A stretch of 64,000 nt of DNA. Source: Alternaria dauci (Eukaryota > Ascomycota > Dothideomycetes > Pleosporales > Pleosporaceae). Positions 1 to 11,635 of this stretch are shown in pieces. Numbering within the stretch: the stretch's first letter is position 1; the number at the start of each line of letters is the position of its first letter. Made by a program: the position numbers and the translations under genes. Where the stretch lies: contig NC_091279.1 of NCBI RefSeq assembly GCF_042100115.1, positions 1,178,001 through 1,242,000 of the forward strand. The letters are read 5' to 3'. The notes below the pieces were generated by a model. That model was not told the origin of the DNA. It worked only from the letters and a program-made list of their open reading frames with translations, and searched no databases.

Positions 1-1
1 C

Positions 2-679
2 AAGAAGCCCATCCGCTCCACCATCACCTGTGTCTCCTGGCACCCCAACTCCGTCTTGCTCGCGGCAGGATCTACCGATGGACATGCTCGTGTGCTCTCT
101 TCCTTTGTCAAGGGCGTCGACGAGCGTCCAGAACCCTCGGTATGGGGAGAGCGTCTGCCCTTCAATACCGTGTGCGGCGAGTACCTGAACAACACTGCGG
201 GTTGGGTCCACGGCGTTGCCTTCTCTCCCTCAGGCAATGCCCTTGCCTTCGCATCCCACGACAGCACCCTCACTGTCGTCTACCCGAGCGGACCGGAAGA
301 GCCCCCCCGCGCCATCCTTAGCGTCAGCACTCAAGTACTGCCCTTCATGTCGCTGGTCTGGACCTCTGAAGCTGAAATCATTGCTGCGGGATACAACTGC
401 GAGGCCTACCGTCTGCAGGGCGACGAGTCTGGCTGGAAGCTTGCTGGAAGTCTCGAGGCTAAGAGCCGACCTGGTCTTTCGGACCAGCGTGAGGAGAGCG
501 CGTTGAACATGTTCAGACAGATGGATCTCAAGGGCAAGTCAGGCACGGATGATACCAAGCTCAAGACTGTGCACCAGAATACCATCAATACCATTCGTAG
601 CTTCGAGGAGAGTGGAAGCGGTGTCACCAAGATCAGTTCCACTGGCGTGGACGGAAGGGTTGTCATCTGGACTTTGTAA
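2..679 (+). CDS. ARC40: Arp2/3 complex subunit ARPC1 (C-terminal part)
   Basis: The left edge cuts this gene; the reading frame is already open at base 2 and runs 225 codons to a TAA. It encodes the C-terminal half or more of the WD40-repeat subunit of the Arp2/3 complex, which nucleates branched actin filaments at cortical patches. Family marks seen are a repeat starting STDGHARV, the segment WVHGVAFSPSGNALAF, the insert LKTVHQNTINTIR and a final repeat ending DGRVVIWTL. A full family member has about 370 residues, so roughly 145 lie outside the window. No intron is visible here. It converges with the regulator gene on the opposite strand, leaving about 270 bases between stop codons. I am confident of the family; only the start is missing. 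Confidence 0.93.
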   Translation, partial: KKPIRSTITCVSWHPNSVLLAAGSTDGHARVLSSFVKGVDERPEPSVWGERLPFNTVCGEYLNNTAGWVHGVAFSPSGNALAFASHDSTLTVVYPSGPEEPPRAILSVSTQVLPFMSLVWTSEAEIIAAGYNCEAYRLQGDESGWKLAGSLEAKSRPGLSDQREESALNMFRQMDLKGKSGTDDTKLKTVHQNTINTIRSFEESGSGVTKISSTGVDGRVVIWTL

Positions 680-951
680 AGGCACAACTTCATGGACTAG
701 AGTCATTTTGTAAACAGAAATGAAAATAAATTCCCTCGCACACTACCAGCGAGAATGGAGTAGCTTCTAGGTAGCCCGGATATCAAAAAACATCTACAAA
801 AACCATACCACCCAACCCAAACTGAACTCAAGGACTTGCCCACCCAGATGCTTCTACTATCTTACATTACCATACGTGTTTCTTGTACAGATCTAGTCTT
901 TTGTAGTAGACGTACGTGCATCCCAGAAAACGCCAGCCCTATGTGCTTCGC

Positions 952-3620
952 TCAACCGAAGCCAGGGAAGCCTTGCGCGTTGAAGTCAAGCGGTGCCGTG
1001 GCAGTTTGAGCACCTCCAGTGGCGCCCATCCCTTGCGTTGTTTGCGCATCGTTCAAGAACCACGACCAATCCTGATCGATATCCATGGGCATGTGTTGCC
1101 ATGAAAAGTTGTTTGTCGGGAGTGGGAAGTTGTTCATGCTATCGTCGTTGATCTGCGAGTTGTACGTGCCGGCCGCAGCACTGCCTGTTACCGACGCGTC
1201 GTCTGCGTTGATGTTGTTCCAGTTGTAGAAGCCGTCGTATGAAACAAAGGGTGACGCATCGGTGAGGTTGAAAGCAGAGGTACCAGCGGATATGGACGTC
1301 TTTGGCGTGACGTTGAGGGACTGTGTGGGCTGCGAGAAGATGTCTGACGCAGAAGACTGCGACGGCTTCTCGGACGTGGGTGTGTAGAGCTGTGCTGATG
1401 TAGCGGGAGACCTAGAGCTGACTATGCTAGGCGAGCAAGCCGGCGGCACCGGGGCTTTCTTGACTAACCGGCCCCCTCTCTTTATAGAAATGGTGCCAAA
1501 GTATGGGATGACAAAGTCGGATTGGTCGCCGCATCCCTCATGGTCGGCACTCGTGCCCTTGAATTTGCCCAACATCTTCTCGAGCACCTGTGCGGATTGT
1601 GCAGCTACTTTGCCTCCCTTTTCGCTCGACGCGCGATGGAAGATGTCGATGCTGACCTCGATGAGGTGCACGTCTTCTTCAATGTCCTTGGGGGTGGGAT
1701 CGCCGCTCGAAGACTGTGAAGCCATACCGAAATTGAGAAGACCGATGATGACGAGGACTGCGGCCGTAAAACCGATAAAGTCAATGGCTTTGCACTCGTA
1801 AAGCGGCTGGATGTGCCCGGTTCGTAGAGACTGATATAGCCGTAGGACTTCCCGCGAGCCGTTCAAACACGCAGTCTTTGAGTACGAGAAGCGCGAGTTT
1901 GACGCCGCCTTGAGCATGAAGGGCAAGTGCAAGTATACACGGATCTGATGGAAGATCATCTGACCCATGATACGCTCTCGCAATTCGGCCGCATTCGATT
2001 CCGCGTTGGCGAGTAACTCGGTGTAGTCGAGCCACGCTGGATCGAACCTCTTCCACAAGTCCTCGAGTTCTTGATCGAGCTGGAGTGCCCAGGCAAAAGA
2101 TTGCTCGGCAACTCCCTGGTTTCGATCGATGACCCTGCCTGCAAGCTGTGAAAGCTTTGTGATGCCAATCAATGGATGAATGTAAGGGCTGTCGCTCATA
2201 TCTGGCATACTCAAGTCGCAGTGCGCATCGCTGATACCATACGGCAGACCCAACAAGAGAGACAAGAAACGGTCACCGTGGTACATAGCCCACCAGATGC
2301 TCTCGTGTGGAGCCGAGGATGTGCGCTTGCGATGTAGTCCCTTTCTTCGTGTAAGTTAATGGTGGACAATCTAGGAATGCATGACTTACCATGAGCTGGG
2401 CATACATCAAACCCCTCCGGTATGCGATCCAAGCTCTTCGCGGCTGACCTACATCCGCGTACCACTTGGACTTCAGGATCAGACACTCTAGACCCTCTAG
2501 GCTTGCGGCATACTTGTCGTCAGACAAGAACCATCGATCTACAGCCTCGATGTATCGTTCGACGTCGTCATCGTTATCTGACGAGCATATACCAACCGAC
2601 AACACAACAGTAGCAATGGCGCCGATGTTTCCGGTTGTCAGGGCCTGAGCAGCGAACTGCGTTAGCGTTTGATCAGGACCGGAAGTGCCGCTGCATTTTC
2701 TCCGCCATGTTTGCCACCAGTCACTGTTGGAGTTCAAAAGTTTGGTGAGTTGATCGTAAGGCGGTAGCATGGCGATGAGTGCTTGCTTGGACTTCTCTCG
2801 TTTGGCAGAGTGCGCGATGGTGTTCCCAGCCGCGATGTTATCATCGTGTCTGTTTTCCACAGTGTACCGGTCGTCAGCGGCTACGCCGGGCCTTGGTGTT
2901 GAGGTTTGTGCAGCGCCACTGCGGGCTTTCGCTTGAGCCTCAGCATCGTTGAGCTGTACACGGTAAGCCTTGGGATCAAATTTAGAAAGTAGGGATACAT
3001 ACGGCATCTTCGAATACAGAGAGGATCGGTATGTGATGACCTCGGTCCGAAGGGGCTCGTTGATTGTCCGGCAGTCGGAACATGTTGCATGAAGATTCTG
3101 AAGAAAGAGGAGTCGGCGGAAATGTATCCTTGTGGTAGATGGTAGGCGCTTTTGGCGATGAAGTGTCCGCTATGCTCTGACTTTGACTGCGGCTTTCTGA
3201 CTTTACAGTTTTGTCTTCAAGCAACGTGTCAACCAAGGCCTCCAGTCGCGATACTCGCTCACGAAGGTTCTTCCTATGATCGACGATGACTTCCGGGTTG
3301 GCATGTTCTTGATCGATGCACCTGCTGCCGCGCGCGAAACATTCTGAGCAAACATCTGGGTTGTCGGGCTGGAAGATGCATCGGATCTTGCGACGACGAC
3401 CTGTATTACATCAGAAAGGCTCACATTATGGTGATGATGAGAAGTAGAGTGAAGACGGAGTTTGGCGTAGTGATGCACAGGCGAGACAAGCGTAACAGTG
3501 ATGGATAGCGTAGAGTAATCATTCGATCTGAGGCAGCGACTGGATTCACATACATTCGAAGCAGCTATGCGTTCCCTTACGCATCTTCTTGCGTGTCGGC
3601 AACGTCTCCTCTTTGGGCAT
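952..3620 (-). CDS. Zn2Cys6 fungal transcription factor, 805 aa
   Basis: Four exons on the minus strand: 3620-3554, 3400-3003, 2953-2390 and 2340-952; introns of 153, 49 and 49 nt. The join of exons 1 and 2 creates a classic zinc cluster with cysteines at residues 20, 23, 30, 40, 43 and 50 (spacing 2-6-9-2-6), followed by a short coiled coil (NLRERVSRLEALVDTLLED) typical of dimer-forming Gal4-type factors. The middle holds the fungal-specific transcription factor domain, with the block ESIWWAMYHGDRFLSLLLG. The C-terminal 250 residues are Ser/Thr/Asn-rich and probably activate transcription. The start is the first ATG before the zinc cluster; a TATA-like TTATATAA lies about 110 nt upstream. 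Targets cannot be told from sequence, and no metabolic cluster flanks it. Confidence 0.88.
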
Positions 3621-4585
3621 CTCGATTCGTTGTGTTCCAATCACCCAGATCGTGCGAACCTAGCTCTTGCGACAAATTCGTCCGGACTCGGCTCTGCGCG
3701 CGCAAACTGGATCACGAGAGTTTGATGTTATATAATAGCGTCCACAATTCGATTCCTCCTGCGGAATAGACGGATCAGGCTGACGAGAAAGAGATGAAAG
3801 ATGCCAATAGCAGCAAAAGGACAGACGTCAGCTTCTGGTGGTGAAGGGGTTTCAAAGCAGAACGGAGAGGCCCGGAGGGAATTTCGTCCGTTAGGGCCGT
3901 GTATTAGGTCAGCGCAGGAAGCTGAATAATGCCGCGCGACGGCCGTGAAGGCAGGATCTTATAGCAAGCCAGGCCTCCCAGGCAGCAGTTTATCTCGTGT
4001 ATCGAAGCGGACTTTCGGGGAATCGGTCGAGTTGGAGTTCCTCTAAATCCCGTTCCCCATGCGGTGAGATATGCGAGAAGCGATGCGACTGGTCTCTGCA
4101 ACACATTGGAGGTTAGCCTGAGGCTGTGCCTATGCTTGTTTTGATCCCGAAACATGGAGTTTGCGGATAATACCGCCATGATACGACTTGGCGGTGCCCA
4201 CCTGGTGCACCGCACCGTATACGCGTATTCTACCCCGCGGGGGGCCTACATACAACCTTCGTTCATGATGCTAAGTTTTGTTCGTGAAGACATGAGTACA
4301 CTATCAACATCGCAGGCTGGACCCGTTATGACATCGTTTTCAGGGTGCATGCCTGGAGCACGGCTCGATGCCAGCTAGTAGCCCTATGGGTGGATAGTGG
4401 GCACACATCGTCATTCCGAGCTCAGCCGCATCATACGCAAGAATACCACAATCTTAGCGTTCATCTCTCCAAATCCAATGTCTTAAACAAAAGATCTATC
4501 AACCTTTCCCATACAGATGCTTAGTATGATGTTTTAATCGTCATTACTGTATGGTTGTTGCAGTCCAAAGGTCCTGTTGAGCAAC
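3621..4585. other. Intergenic, divergent promoters
   Basis: Gene-free space between two divergent genes. Apart from the TATA-like site at 3728-3735 I see no coding sequence, RNA gene or repeat. Short open frames in it have no recognisable family and no splice support. Confidence 0.6.
3728..3735 (-). promoter_or_regulatory. TATA-like element of the Zn2Cys6 gene
   Basis: The palindromic string TTATATAA lies about 108-115 nt upstream of the ATG at 3620. Its position and sequence fit a core promoter TATA element; no transcript data support it here. Confidence 0.35.
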
Positions 4586-5299
4586 ATGTCTGCAGCGCAC
4601 AACCATCGTCATACGCACGATCTTCCCCCGAGCCCACCGCCGTCGCCTCCATCTACTAGACGAAGAAAGAAGAAGAAGCCAGATCCCTTTGAAGAACTCG
4701 CAACTACACCAATACCCTCGCTGTCCTCTTCTCCAGCAAACGAGCTCAACGACGACCAAGAACCCTTGCTGAAACAAGTAAGTCGTATTGAGGTGCTGAA
4801 ACAGTGTGAGGGACGCTGACATACCTTCAAGATTATCCTCACGCCTGTACTATTCATATCCTTCCTCCTCTCCCTCTTCCTCGTCAACTACCGCAACCGC
4901 GTCCGCCGAACAGAAGCACACTCACCTAGCTTCTCTCTCTTCGCCTACTTCGCTCCATCCAGCTGGCTCGATCCAGAGCCCTACCAGGACCCCGACGATT
5001 CGACATGGGGTCGAAGGGGGACCATTGGGCATGTTGAGCCCCATGACGCTATAGGTCCAAGGTCAGACGAACAAGGCGATGAGAAACCAAAGAAAAGGAA
5101 GAAGAAGAGAAGGTCGTGGCACTTTCATAAAAAGATAAGGAAAATGGCCAAATTGGAGATCGGCGATGCGTTGGAGATGCGAGGGCGCATGATTGTTGTC
5201 ATGCTTGTAGTATTGGGGTTGGCTTGTGCAATGTTGTGGATGGGTGTTAGGTGGCTTGTTGTCTTAGCTTCACAACGGATGCATGGTATAAAAGCCTAA
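4586..5299 (+). CDS. Small two-helix membrane protein, 219 aa, unknown function
   Basis: Two exons, 4586-4777 and 4832-5299, with a 54-nt intron in phase 0 (GTAAGT donor, TTCAAG acceptor). I do not recognise the family. The N-terminus is His- and Pro-rich (HNHRHTHDLPPSPPPSPP) followed by a Lys/Arg run (RRRKKKK). A hydrophobic helix lies near residues 65-82 (IILTPVLFISFLLSLFL), exactly at the start of exon 2. The middle is polar with a second strongly basic stretch (KKRKKKRR), and a second hydrophobic helix lies near residues 183-207. Both basic stretches sit on the same side of the two helices, so the protein may be a hairpin with both ends cytosolic. The good splice signals and charge pattern argue it is real; function is unknown. 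Confidence 0.7.
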
Positions 5300-5661
5300 T
5301 CACTGGAGCGAGAGGACCGCCTTCCTAGCTACGACACATACAATACACAGAACCCAACAAAGTACTGATCAATTCTTTGATCTATCTAAGATTTGAAAGT
5401 CTGTGTCATAACCATCGAGTGACTATAGCAAGCAGGAGACGCGCATTGGAGTCATTGAAAGGCCGTTCCATCGTGAGAATACATCCATAAGCGCATCAGT
5501 CATACAAACAACGCCAACATGTAATCCAAGGATAAACAAAGTCGATCTATAAAGCTGGGTATCGCACCTTTTTTAACGCCGGTAACCATCAAATCATGAT
5601 TTCGAAGAGGGGACGTAGAGAACATTTTAGAAGACAGCATGGAAAAACGGAAATCTGCCTG
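5300..5661. other. Intergenic, convergent 3' ends
   Basis: Space between the stop codons of two convergent genes. AT-rich, consistent with two 3' untranslated regions; nothing else recognised. Confidence 0.6.
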
Positions 5662-7971
5662 TCAGGGCCGCATGGTAAAGAGGCGCGCGACGAGCCGGTC
5701 GAAGAAGTACCCCATATCGTCATCTTGTCTCTTCTCTTTGGCCTTGCTTGTTAGGTAATTGGATGTTTCCGCCTTCCTAATTGCCTCCCGCAAGTTTTGG
5801 ACAAACGCGTCTTCGGGCGTGTCCGTCCGGTGGGACTGCATGGACTCGCCCTCCCAGTCTGGTCTGAGTCTAGCATGGCAACCAGAGAAGCACGCGCGAT
5901 AAAACTCGAGGAGCGACTTGACACCATGGTCGTCGATTTCTACGTCTTCTTCGGTGGTAGAAGAGCGTGTGGTACCGTATAGGCTATGATACGGCAGCTT
6001 CGCAGCATGGTAGTGAATAGACTCTACCGTCATTAGAACAGTAGTAAGAACAGCCAGAGCAATGGGCCAATCGTCGCAGTCCTTGTTCAGAAGAAGTTGC
6101 TCCAATGACGTGAGCACATCCTTCATCAAGCTGAGAGCAAGGCCGGGCATAATCGCACCGAATTGCGAGCGGATGAAGCAAGGTGTAGGAGTGAGGTGTT
6201 GGGATATGTCCATCGTACTGCGGATGAGCTGCTCTAACATGGGGCTTTCCGAGCGCGATGGAAGCGTTATATCACCGCCAATGTGCACCAGCACAAGAAG
6301 CTTGAGCGCTTGGTGTAATATGCGGTAATGAGATGAGTTTGCCGGAATGGATCGTGAGAAAACGTAAATATCGCGCAGGATCCTCAATGGTGAGCAGTAA
6401 AGTGGAAAAGCACGGAAATGATGCGTTACTAGTAGCGATAGATGCGAGTCCAAGGTATGCAGCAAATGGTATTGTGCATCAGCTGTTAGCACAGCCGGGA
6501 GAACGGCGTGCTTGTGCGGAGGACCAGTGTAAGGCTGGGGCGGCCAGGAGTAGATGATGTGTTCGTGCACGAGGGGACTGTCGTCGTTGAGTTTTACAGC
6601 ATGTACCGAGACAGGAAATGTTGGACCGAAACCAAAGTTCAAAGGAAGCGTGTAGGTCGTCCCTTTGGAAATCTCAAAATCACCAGCCGGGACGAACGAC
6701 TCCAAGGGTCGCATGGTTGGATGCCAACCTAGGCGATCAGAGAGGAATGCCGCAGAAAGGTCGACAAGAGTATGGTCTCGACAAGGGTGATTGACTAAAT
6801 CCCCTTTGTAGTGTTCGAGGCAGGCCCTGCATGGAGTGCCAGGATCGCACTTCTCCTTCCGTCGTTGGCAATTCGAGCAAGCGCCAACGATTCGCATCAA
6901 CGCCGCATGGCGGCGCTGCTCAGCAGTCAAGGCTCTCTTCCGTCCTTTAGGAGCCCGACCTGGCATACCCTCTGTGCTCGTAGGTGCCAATCGGTGCGTC
7001 AAAGGGTTCGGTTGGTAAGACACCCAGCCGTATGAGTCAGGCGACGCAGACGGAGTGGAGGGTTTGCGTCGAGAAAGCGAAGTGCTTCTAGATAAAGCAA
7101 CACTGCGGGGGTAACGTGAAGCTACTGGCGATACTGAGAGTATAGGAGGAGGTCTTCGTACTGATGCAGAGGCTGACGTTCGGCTGTTGTAGCAGGTAGG
7201 TCCAGGTGTAGCATCGGGAATGGTGATGGCTCTGCTGCGATTGTGTAGCTCGTATTCGCCATCTGATCGTCGATATGACGGCAGTGCTGAATTGAAGTTC
7301 TGCGAAAAAGAATTGGGAATGGCAATCGGCTCGACTTCTGCTCTGCCTCCATCATCTTCCGCGATTGGTTCGATGATCCGTGGCTGTTCCGCCCATGTAC
7401 CAAGATTCGAGAACAATCGGGAGGCTCTCACATCCAGACCACTGAAGGAGTGGGAAGAGTCCGTAACATAGGGGTTGAAGACGGTTTCGGTTGTGCTCTC
7501 GAGGGAACCAGGGGTGAAGGTTTCCGGGATACGATCGTAGCGTGTATCCAGGATAGGCGAGTCGTTGATAGCACCCAACGGTGACAAGAGGCTGTTGTCG
7601 CACGCACCGAACGAGCCAAAATACTGGCTGTCTGCTTGAACACCTAGCGGAGAAGTTGATGTGGTGTCAAAGAACAGTGAGGTGCCATTTGCATGCTCGA
7701 ACGATGACTGCCCATCTAGGACTGATGGCGGGGCAGAAACCGTATACCCGAGCGACGGCGGTTCGTCAACGACCGAAGGAGGCGCTGAAACCAGGTATGT
7801 AGGCTCAGATGTGAAGCTTTCCGATGGTTGGTGGCCTACAACGTAGCTGCCTTCTTGGGCCCTTGTATAACCAGTTTCTCCCTGGAAGAGAGGGTCGTAC
7901 AATTCATCGTCCCAGGCAACAAGCTCCTGCCAGTTTTCGTTCAGAGAGCTGGTGTACGGGAAGTGAGACAT
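5662..7971 (-). CDS. Fungal regulator with internal Zn2Cys6-like cluster, 769 aa
   Basis: A single uninterrupted exon. The first 340 residues are Ser/Pro/Thr-rich and disordered, with a repeated phrase near residues 60-90 (VSAPPSVVD / VSAPPSVLD). A basic patch (GRAPKGRKRALTAEQRR) leads into a cysteine cluster at about residues 365, 368, 375, 381, 384 and 397 (CSNCQRRKEKC, then CRAC). This has the Gal4-like first half, but the last gap is 12 residues, longer than the usual 5-9, and the cluster is central rather than N-terminal. The C-terminal 350 residues are helical and contain conserved-looking blocks such as LLHTLDSHLSLLVTHHFRAF. It is probably a nuclear DNA-binding regulator of a Pezizomycotina-specific group; targets are unknown. 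It converges with the membrane-protein gene. Confidence 0.8.
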   Translation of the reverse strand: MSHFPYTSSLNENWQELVAWDDELYDPLFQGETGYTRAQEGSYVVGHQPSESFTSEPTYLVSAPPSVVDEPPSLGYTVSAPPSVLDGQSSFEHANGTSLFFDTTSTSPLGVQADSQYFGSFGACDNSLLSPLGAINDSPILDTRYDRIPETFTPGSLESTTETVFNPYVTDSSHSFSGLDVRASRLFSNLGTWAEQPRIIEPIAEDDGGRAEVEPIAIPNSFSQNFNSALPSYRRSDGEYELHNRSRAITIPDATPGPTCYNSRTSASASVRRPPPILSVSPVASRYPRSVALSRSTSLSRRKPSTPSASPDSYGWVSYQPNPLTHRLAPTSTEGMPGRAPKGRKRALTAEQRRHAALMRIVGACSNCQRRKEKCDPGTPCRACLEHYKGDLVNHPCRDHTLVDLSAAFLSDRLGWHPTMRPLESFVPAGDFEISKGTTYTLPLNFGFGPTFPVSVHAVKLNDDSPLVHEHIIYSWPPQPYTGPPHKHAVLPAVLTADAQYHLLHTLDSHLSLLVTHHFRAFPLYCSPLRILRDIYVFSRSIPANSSHYRILHQALKLLVLVHIGGDITLPSRSESPMLEQLIRSTMDISQHLTPTPCFIRSQFGAIMPGLALSLMKDVLTSLEQLLLNKDCDDWPIALAVLTTVLMTVESIHYHAAKLPYHSLYGTTRSSTTEEDVEIDDHGVKSLLEFYRACFSGCHARLRPDWEGESMQSHRTDTPEDAFVQNLREAIRKAETSNYLTSKAKEKRQDDDMGYFFDRLVARLFTMRP

Positions 7972-9865
7972 TCTTCGGATGGACCGACGGTGTTGTGTGT
8001 TTTAGGCTGAAGGGCAAGAACAACCAAGAGTGGATGAAGGCCGTAAGGTTCGCCCCTCTGCCAAGGGTCACATGCGATGAGCGATGACAGCGTGTAGAGT
8101 GCGGAAGTTGGAATATTGCGTCGGAAGACGATGGCTGTCTGTGTAACACCAATTGACGTTTCCAGGCTGCAAAGTGGCCAAAGTTATATTCCACGCACAA
8201 GCTGGGGCAATGTCAGGGTGCGGCTGACAGCACGAACCTGGCTGCCTTGCATCAAAGGCCGCCAGAGCAATTGACGAGTAGTTGTCAATGGCCTTATCAC
8301 GTTGTAGCTGATTATTAGTCAATGACTAGAACTTACATGTAAATGGCCGCGGGCCTCTGGTGCTGGGAAGCTTTGCGTCGAAGGTATGATGTCTTAGGGC
8401 TGGTCGGCAGTGCCATCTGACCAAGTGTGAGCCTGCAGCATGGCGGCCGGTCAACTCAATCTGTGGTAGCCCTGTCACCGTGCTTTGCCGGGTAGTTCTC
8501 CCCGCTGTATACCCATAAAACCAACATCGAATCAGCATGAGCGACGTGAGCGACGTGCGACTTAGTGCCAGTGGGCCGGTTCGACACATCTGCGCGATTT
8601 TGGCACACCATGTCTAATAAGGCAGGCTTCTGGAAAGACTTCGCCTCGTCGTGGCTGTGAGCGATGCGGCCAGTTGAATAATCTCCGACCGTGCACAGTC
8701 TCCTCTATAGTGGGTGATCGAGTTGCTTTCCTCCTTTCCGCAGTTCGACATCTATCTGACATTACAGTAAAAGGCTCGGAAGGGACGGCTGCCTGTAGTT
8801 GGAATGCGGAGGCATTTCGGTAGGGCAAAGCCTACGTTTGCCGAGCTGGACCAACACCTTGACCCTTTGGGAAACATACTCTTGCTTTCTTTCGTGCGCA
8901 ATAGCAGGACTGCTATGCGGAATCCCTGACCTCGGCTATGAGGTAGCTTGTCCTTGACGCCCTCCCCCCCAGATTGCCGTGAACACGTAGATGGGGAGGA
9001 TCAGTTCAAGCGAACGACTAGCCTTGTTGAGTAAATGACGCCCCCTTCAGACCAACGCCTTACACATCGCCAAGCGAGAAGCAGCCTGGCAAAGTGCCTT
9101 ACAGCCGGCAGGGCAGCTGCGCCGTGGGCACATCGATTTGTCCCTGCGCTAGATGCTGCAGTAGTACCTACTGGTACCAATACATGCACCCCACTCGTAC
9201 AGATATGTAGCTAGCGAGCCTCACTCTTTCTTTGCATGTGTCTGCGGCTCTGCGCATTCACTTCCCTTTCGGCTCAAACACGACACTGACGTATTCTGCC
9301 TTGTAATCGCCAATTGCACAGAGACAATTGCATGCCCGACTCCCGGCATGCGACACGATAGGATGCTTCAACAGCCAATTCAGCAAGTCGTCACGCGAGA
9401 ACAGACGCGGCTGTGTTGTAGAACTCAATATAACTATACTTGAGGACCCAAAGCCGACACGATGGAGCGGGTCCAGCCCAAAGGAGAATTAGGGCAAGTG
9501 ATTTGGCCAAAAGATACCAAAACAAGTGACGCAGACAGGGTATGGCCGTGACAGAACGTAAAGGCGAACAGGAAGACATGTGAATATGAGATACAACAGA
9601 AGAAGCCGATTCCAAAACAAGACATGTACAGGAACACGTACACCGAGCCCACCCGAAATAACCTTTGACTTGATGTCGGGTATCATCTAAAAGGAAGAAA
9701 CGTATGGAGCAGCATGGTATCGTACAAGAGTCGACCACGAAACTACCCTTTCCCCCGTTGGTGTCAGACATCAATCATGTCGTCAGATCCCTGACTTGGT
9801 GTCGGATCGGAACAAGACCACGCGCGCATGCGAATGATGATGTCGAGATCCGGATCCCCGTCTAG
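7972..9865. other. Long gene-free stretch (1.9 kb)
   Basis: This lies upstream of the regulator at 5662-7971 and downstream of the LYAR-type gene, so it should hold one promoter and one 3' untranslated region. Open frames of up to 127 codons are present on both strands but show no family resemblance, start context or splice pattern. I see no tRNA, transposon or inverted repeat. A long upstream region is common for fungal regulators. Confidence 0.55.
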
Positions 9866-11635
9866 TCACGAAGCCTCGGCGGGAGCATAGAACAGAACGA
9901 TCTCGCCCCTATCGTTTCTTCGGAGACGTAGATCCTTCCAGAGCTCTTTCTCATCGTCAGCCTTGGAGGGCGCGCGGGCATGGTGCTCGTGACGCTCGCG
10001 ATGGTACCGTTTCAGAGCCTTGTTGACACTCATGCCGCGCTCAGAGTCTGGGCCCTTTGTGATGAAGGACATGAACAGTCCCGCAGGCGACGAAATAGGT
10101 GCAACGTCTCCATTGGGTCGCACAATGAGCTGGCCTTGGCCATCTGGTTCCGGAGAGTTTGTTGCCGAACGGTGGTACTCAATGGCCTTGACGGTCTTGC
10201 GCTCGCGCGGTGCTGGCGACACAGAAGACGAGTATTGCCGACGGCGGACCCGACGAACCTCGGTTGTAGAATCCTCGCGCTTCTTCTTAGGCCTGATCTT
10301 CACGAGAGCAGTGCTAGCCTTGCGCTCTTTGCGCTCCTTGTCGCGGCCCCGGTCTTTCTCCTTCTTTTCTGCTTGCTCACGAGCCTTGGTGTCAGCCTTG
10401 CGCTGCTTAGCCTGCTCGGCTTCGTATTCTTGCTGCGCGCGCATAAGAGCCTTCGAGTTGCCCTGCTTAGCGCGTTTCATGGGGCTCAGAGGCGAGTTGA
10501 CATAGTCACCAGAGTCATCCGGCGAAGGTGGGAACTCAGGCCGGGCAAGCAGTCTGTTTAGTCCTCCAGTGAGGCCGGAGTGAAGCGTCGCGGGCGCATC
10601 TGCCATGGTAGTATCCCGTTCCTCTTGGGCGCGGACCAGCGACATGTCGAGTTCACTGGGCGAATTGCGCTTGCGCTTGCGATCGGTTTTCTTCGACGTG
10701 GTCTCAACATCTGTATCGCGCGACTTGTTTCTCGAATGCTTTGGCTTGGCGGCAGGTGTGGTGTACGAGTCGTAGCGTTCATTGGAAGGACGAATTTGCT
10801 CGTTCCCGTACGAGACGCCGTTTTGTGCGAAAGACTCGTCGTCATCGGGTACCTGAAACTTCATGACGTCGGCGATTGCAGGCATGTACTGCTCCTCGTA
10901 TGCAGGTGGCTGACTGTCTTCAAGCATGCGCGCTTCATACTCGGGCGCGCTCCTTCTCGGAACATTGGGTGTCGATGAGGGGTCGAGGAAATCGAAAACA
11001 TTAGGGGCCTCAATCGACGCTTGCTCGTGATAGCCTAGAGAGTGCGCCGCTGGCGGAGGAGTGGGCGCACGGGGCGGGGCATCCACGACTGCGACGGCGT
11101 TGTCATCGTTGCGCGCTTCTTCGACGTAGGCGTTGTGAGGAGTGAGCGCTTGAGCATTGTCGTGGTAGGCGCTGTCTCTCTTCTGTTGCGGGCCCTTCTT
11201 CTTCTCCTTGTAAAGCTTGCCCTGGTACTTTTGGTCTTCGGTTATGCAAGCCTACCAAACATCAGTTAGCCACTGCAAAGGGCGAAAAACCAAACATGGC
11301 GCAATGCGCAACGCGCAACGCGGGCGCAGAACTCGCAGCAGTCGCTGCATGTTGTTCTAGGCACACCGGATCGCCATGTAGGGCAAGAGAGGCGTGATGC
11401 GTACCGTATGAGATTTGTACGAGGTTCCGGGGAAGTGGACCATGCAGTCGAGGCACGTAAAGGAAGCGCCATAGCATTGGTTACGATGCCCGTCAAGCTT
11501 CTTCTTGGTGAGGACGTCTCCACAGCCCTAGACGGTCACAGTAAGCCTCCAATGCATCTCCAGGGAAGGGGCCAATGGTGGGGAGAGTATGGACATGGGG
11601 CTCAGAGTAAGTACCTCGCAGGAGAACGACACCAT
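9866..11635 (-). CDS. LYAR: LYAR-type C2HC zinc-finger nucleolar protein, 509 aa
   Basis: Three exons: 11635-11615 (7 codons), 11527-11405 and 11251-9866; introns of 87 and 153 nt. Joined, they give two C2HC fingers with Cys6, Cys9, His21, Cys25 and Cys32, Cys35, His47, Cys50, followed by the family phrase ITEDQKYQGKLYKEKKK. This is the LYAR zinc finger; animal LYAR is nucleolar and acts in rRNA synthesis and processing. The rest is long, charged and low in complexity, with a Lys/Arg/Glu-rich segment (AEQAKQRKADTKAREQAEK) and Ser/Pro-rich parts. The C-terminus ends with a compact Arg-rich block (ELWKDLRLRRNDRGEIVLFY) that looks conserved. The ATG sits in a strong CCACCATGG context. The tail is longer than in yeast relatives. 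Confidence 0.88.

Noticed and set aside
9391..9774. A 127-codon cysteine-rich minus-strand frame, considered as a small secreted protein
   Set aside because: No signal peptide at its start, and it lies where the LYAR-type 3' untranslated region is expected.
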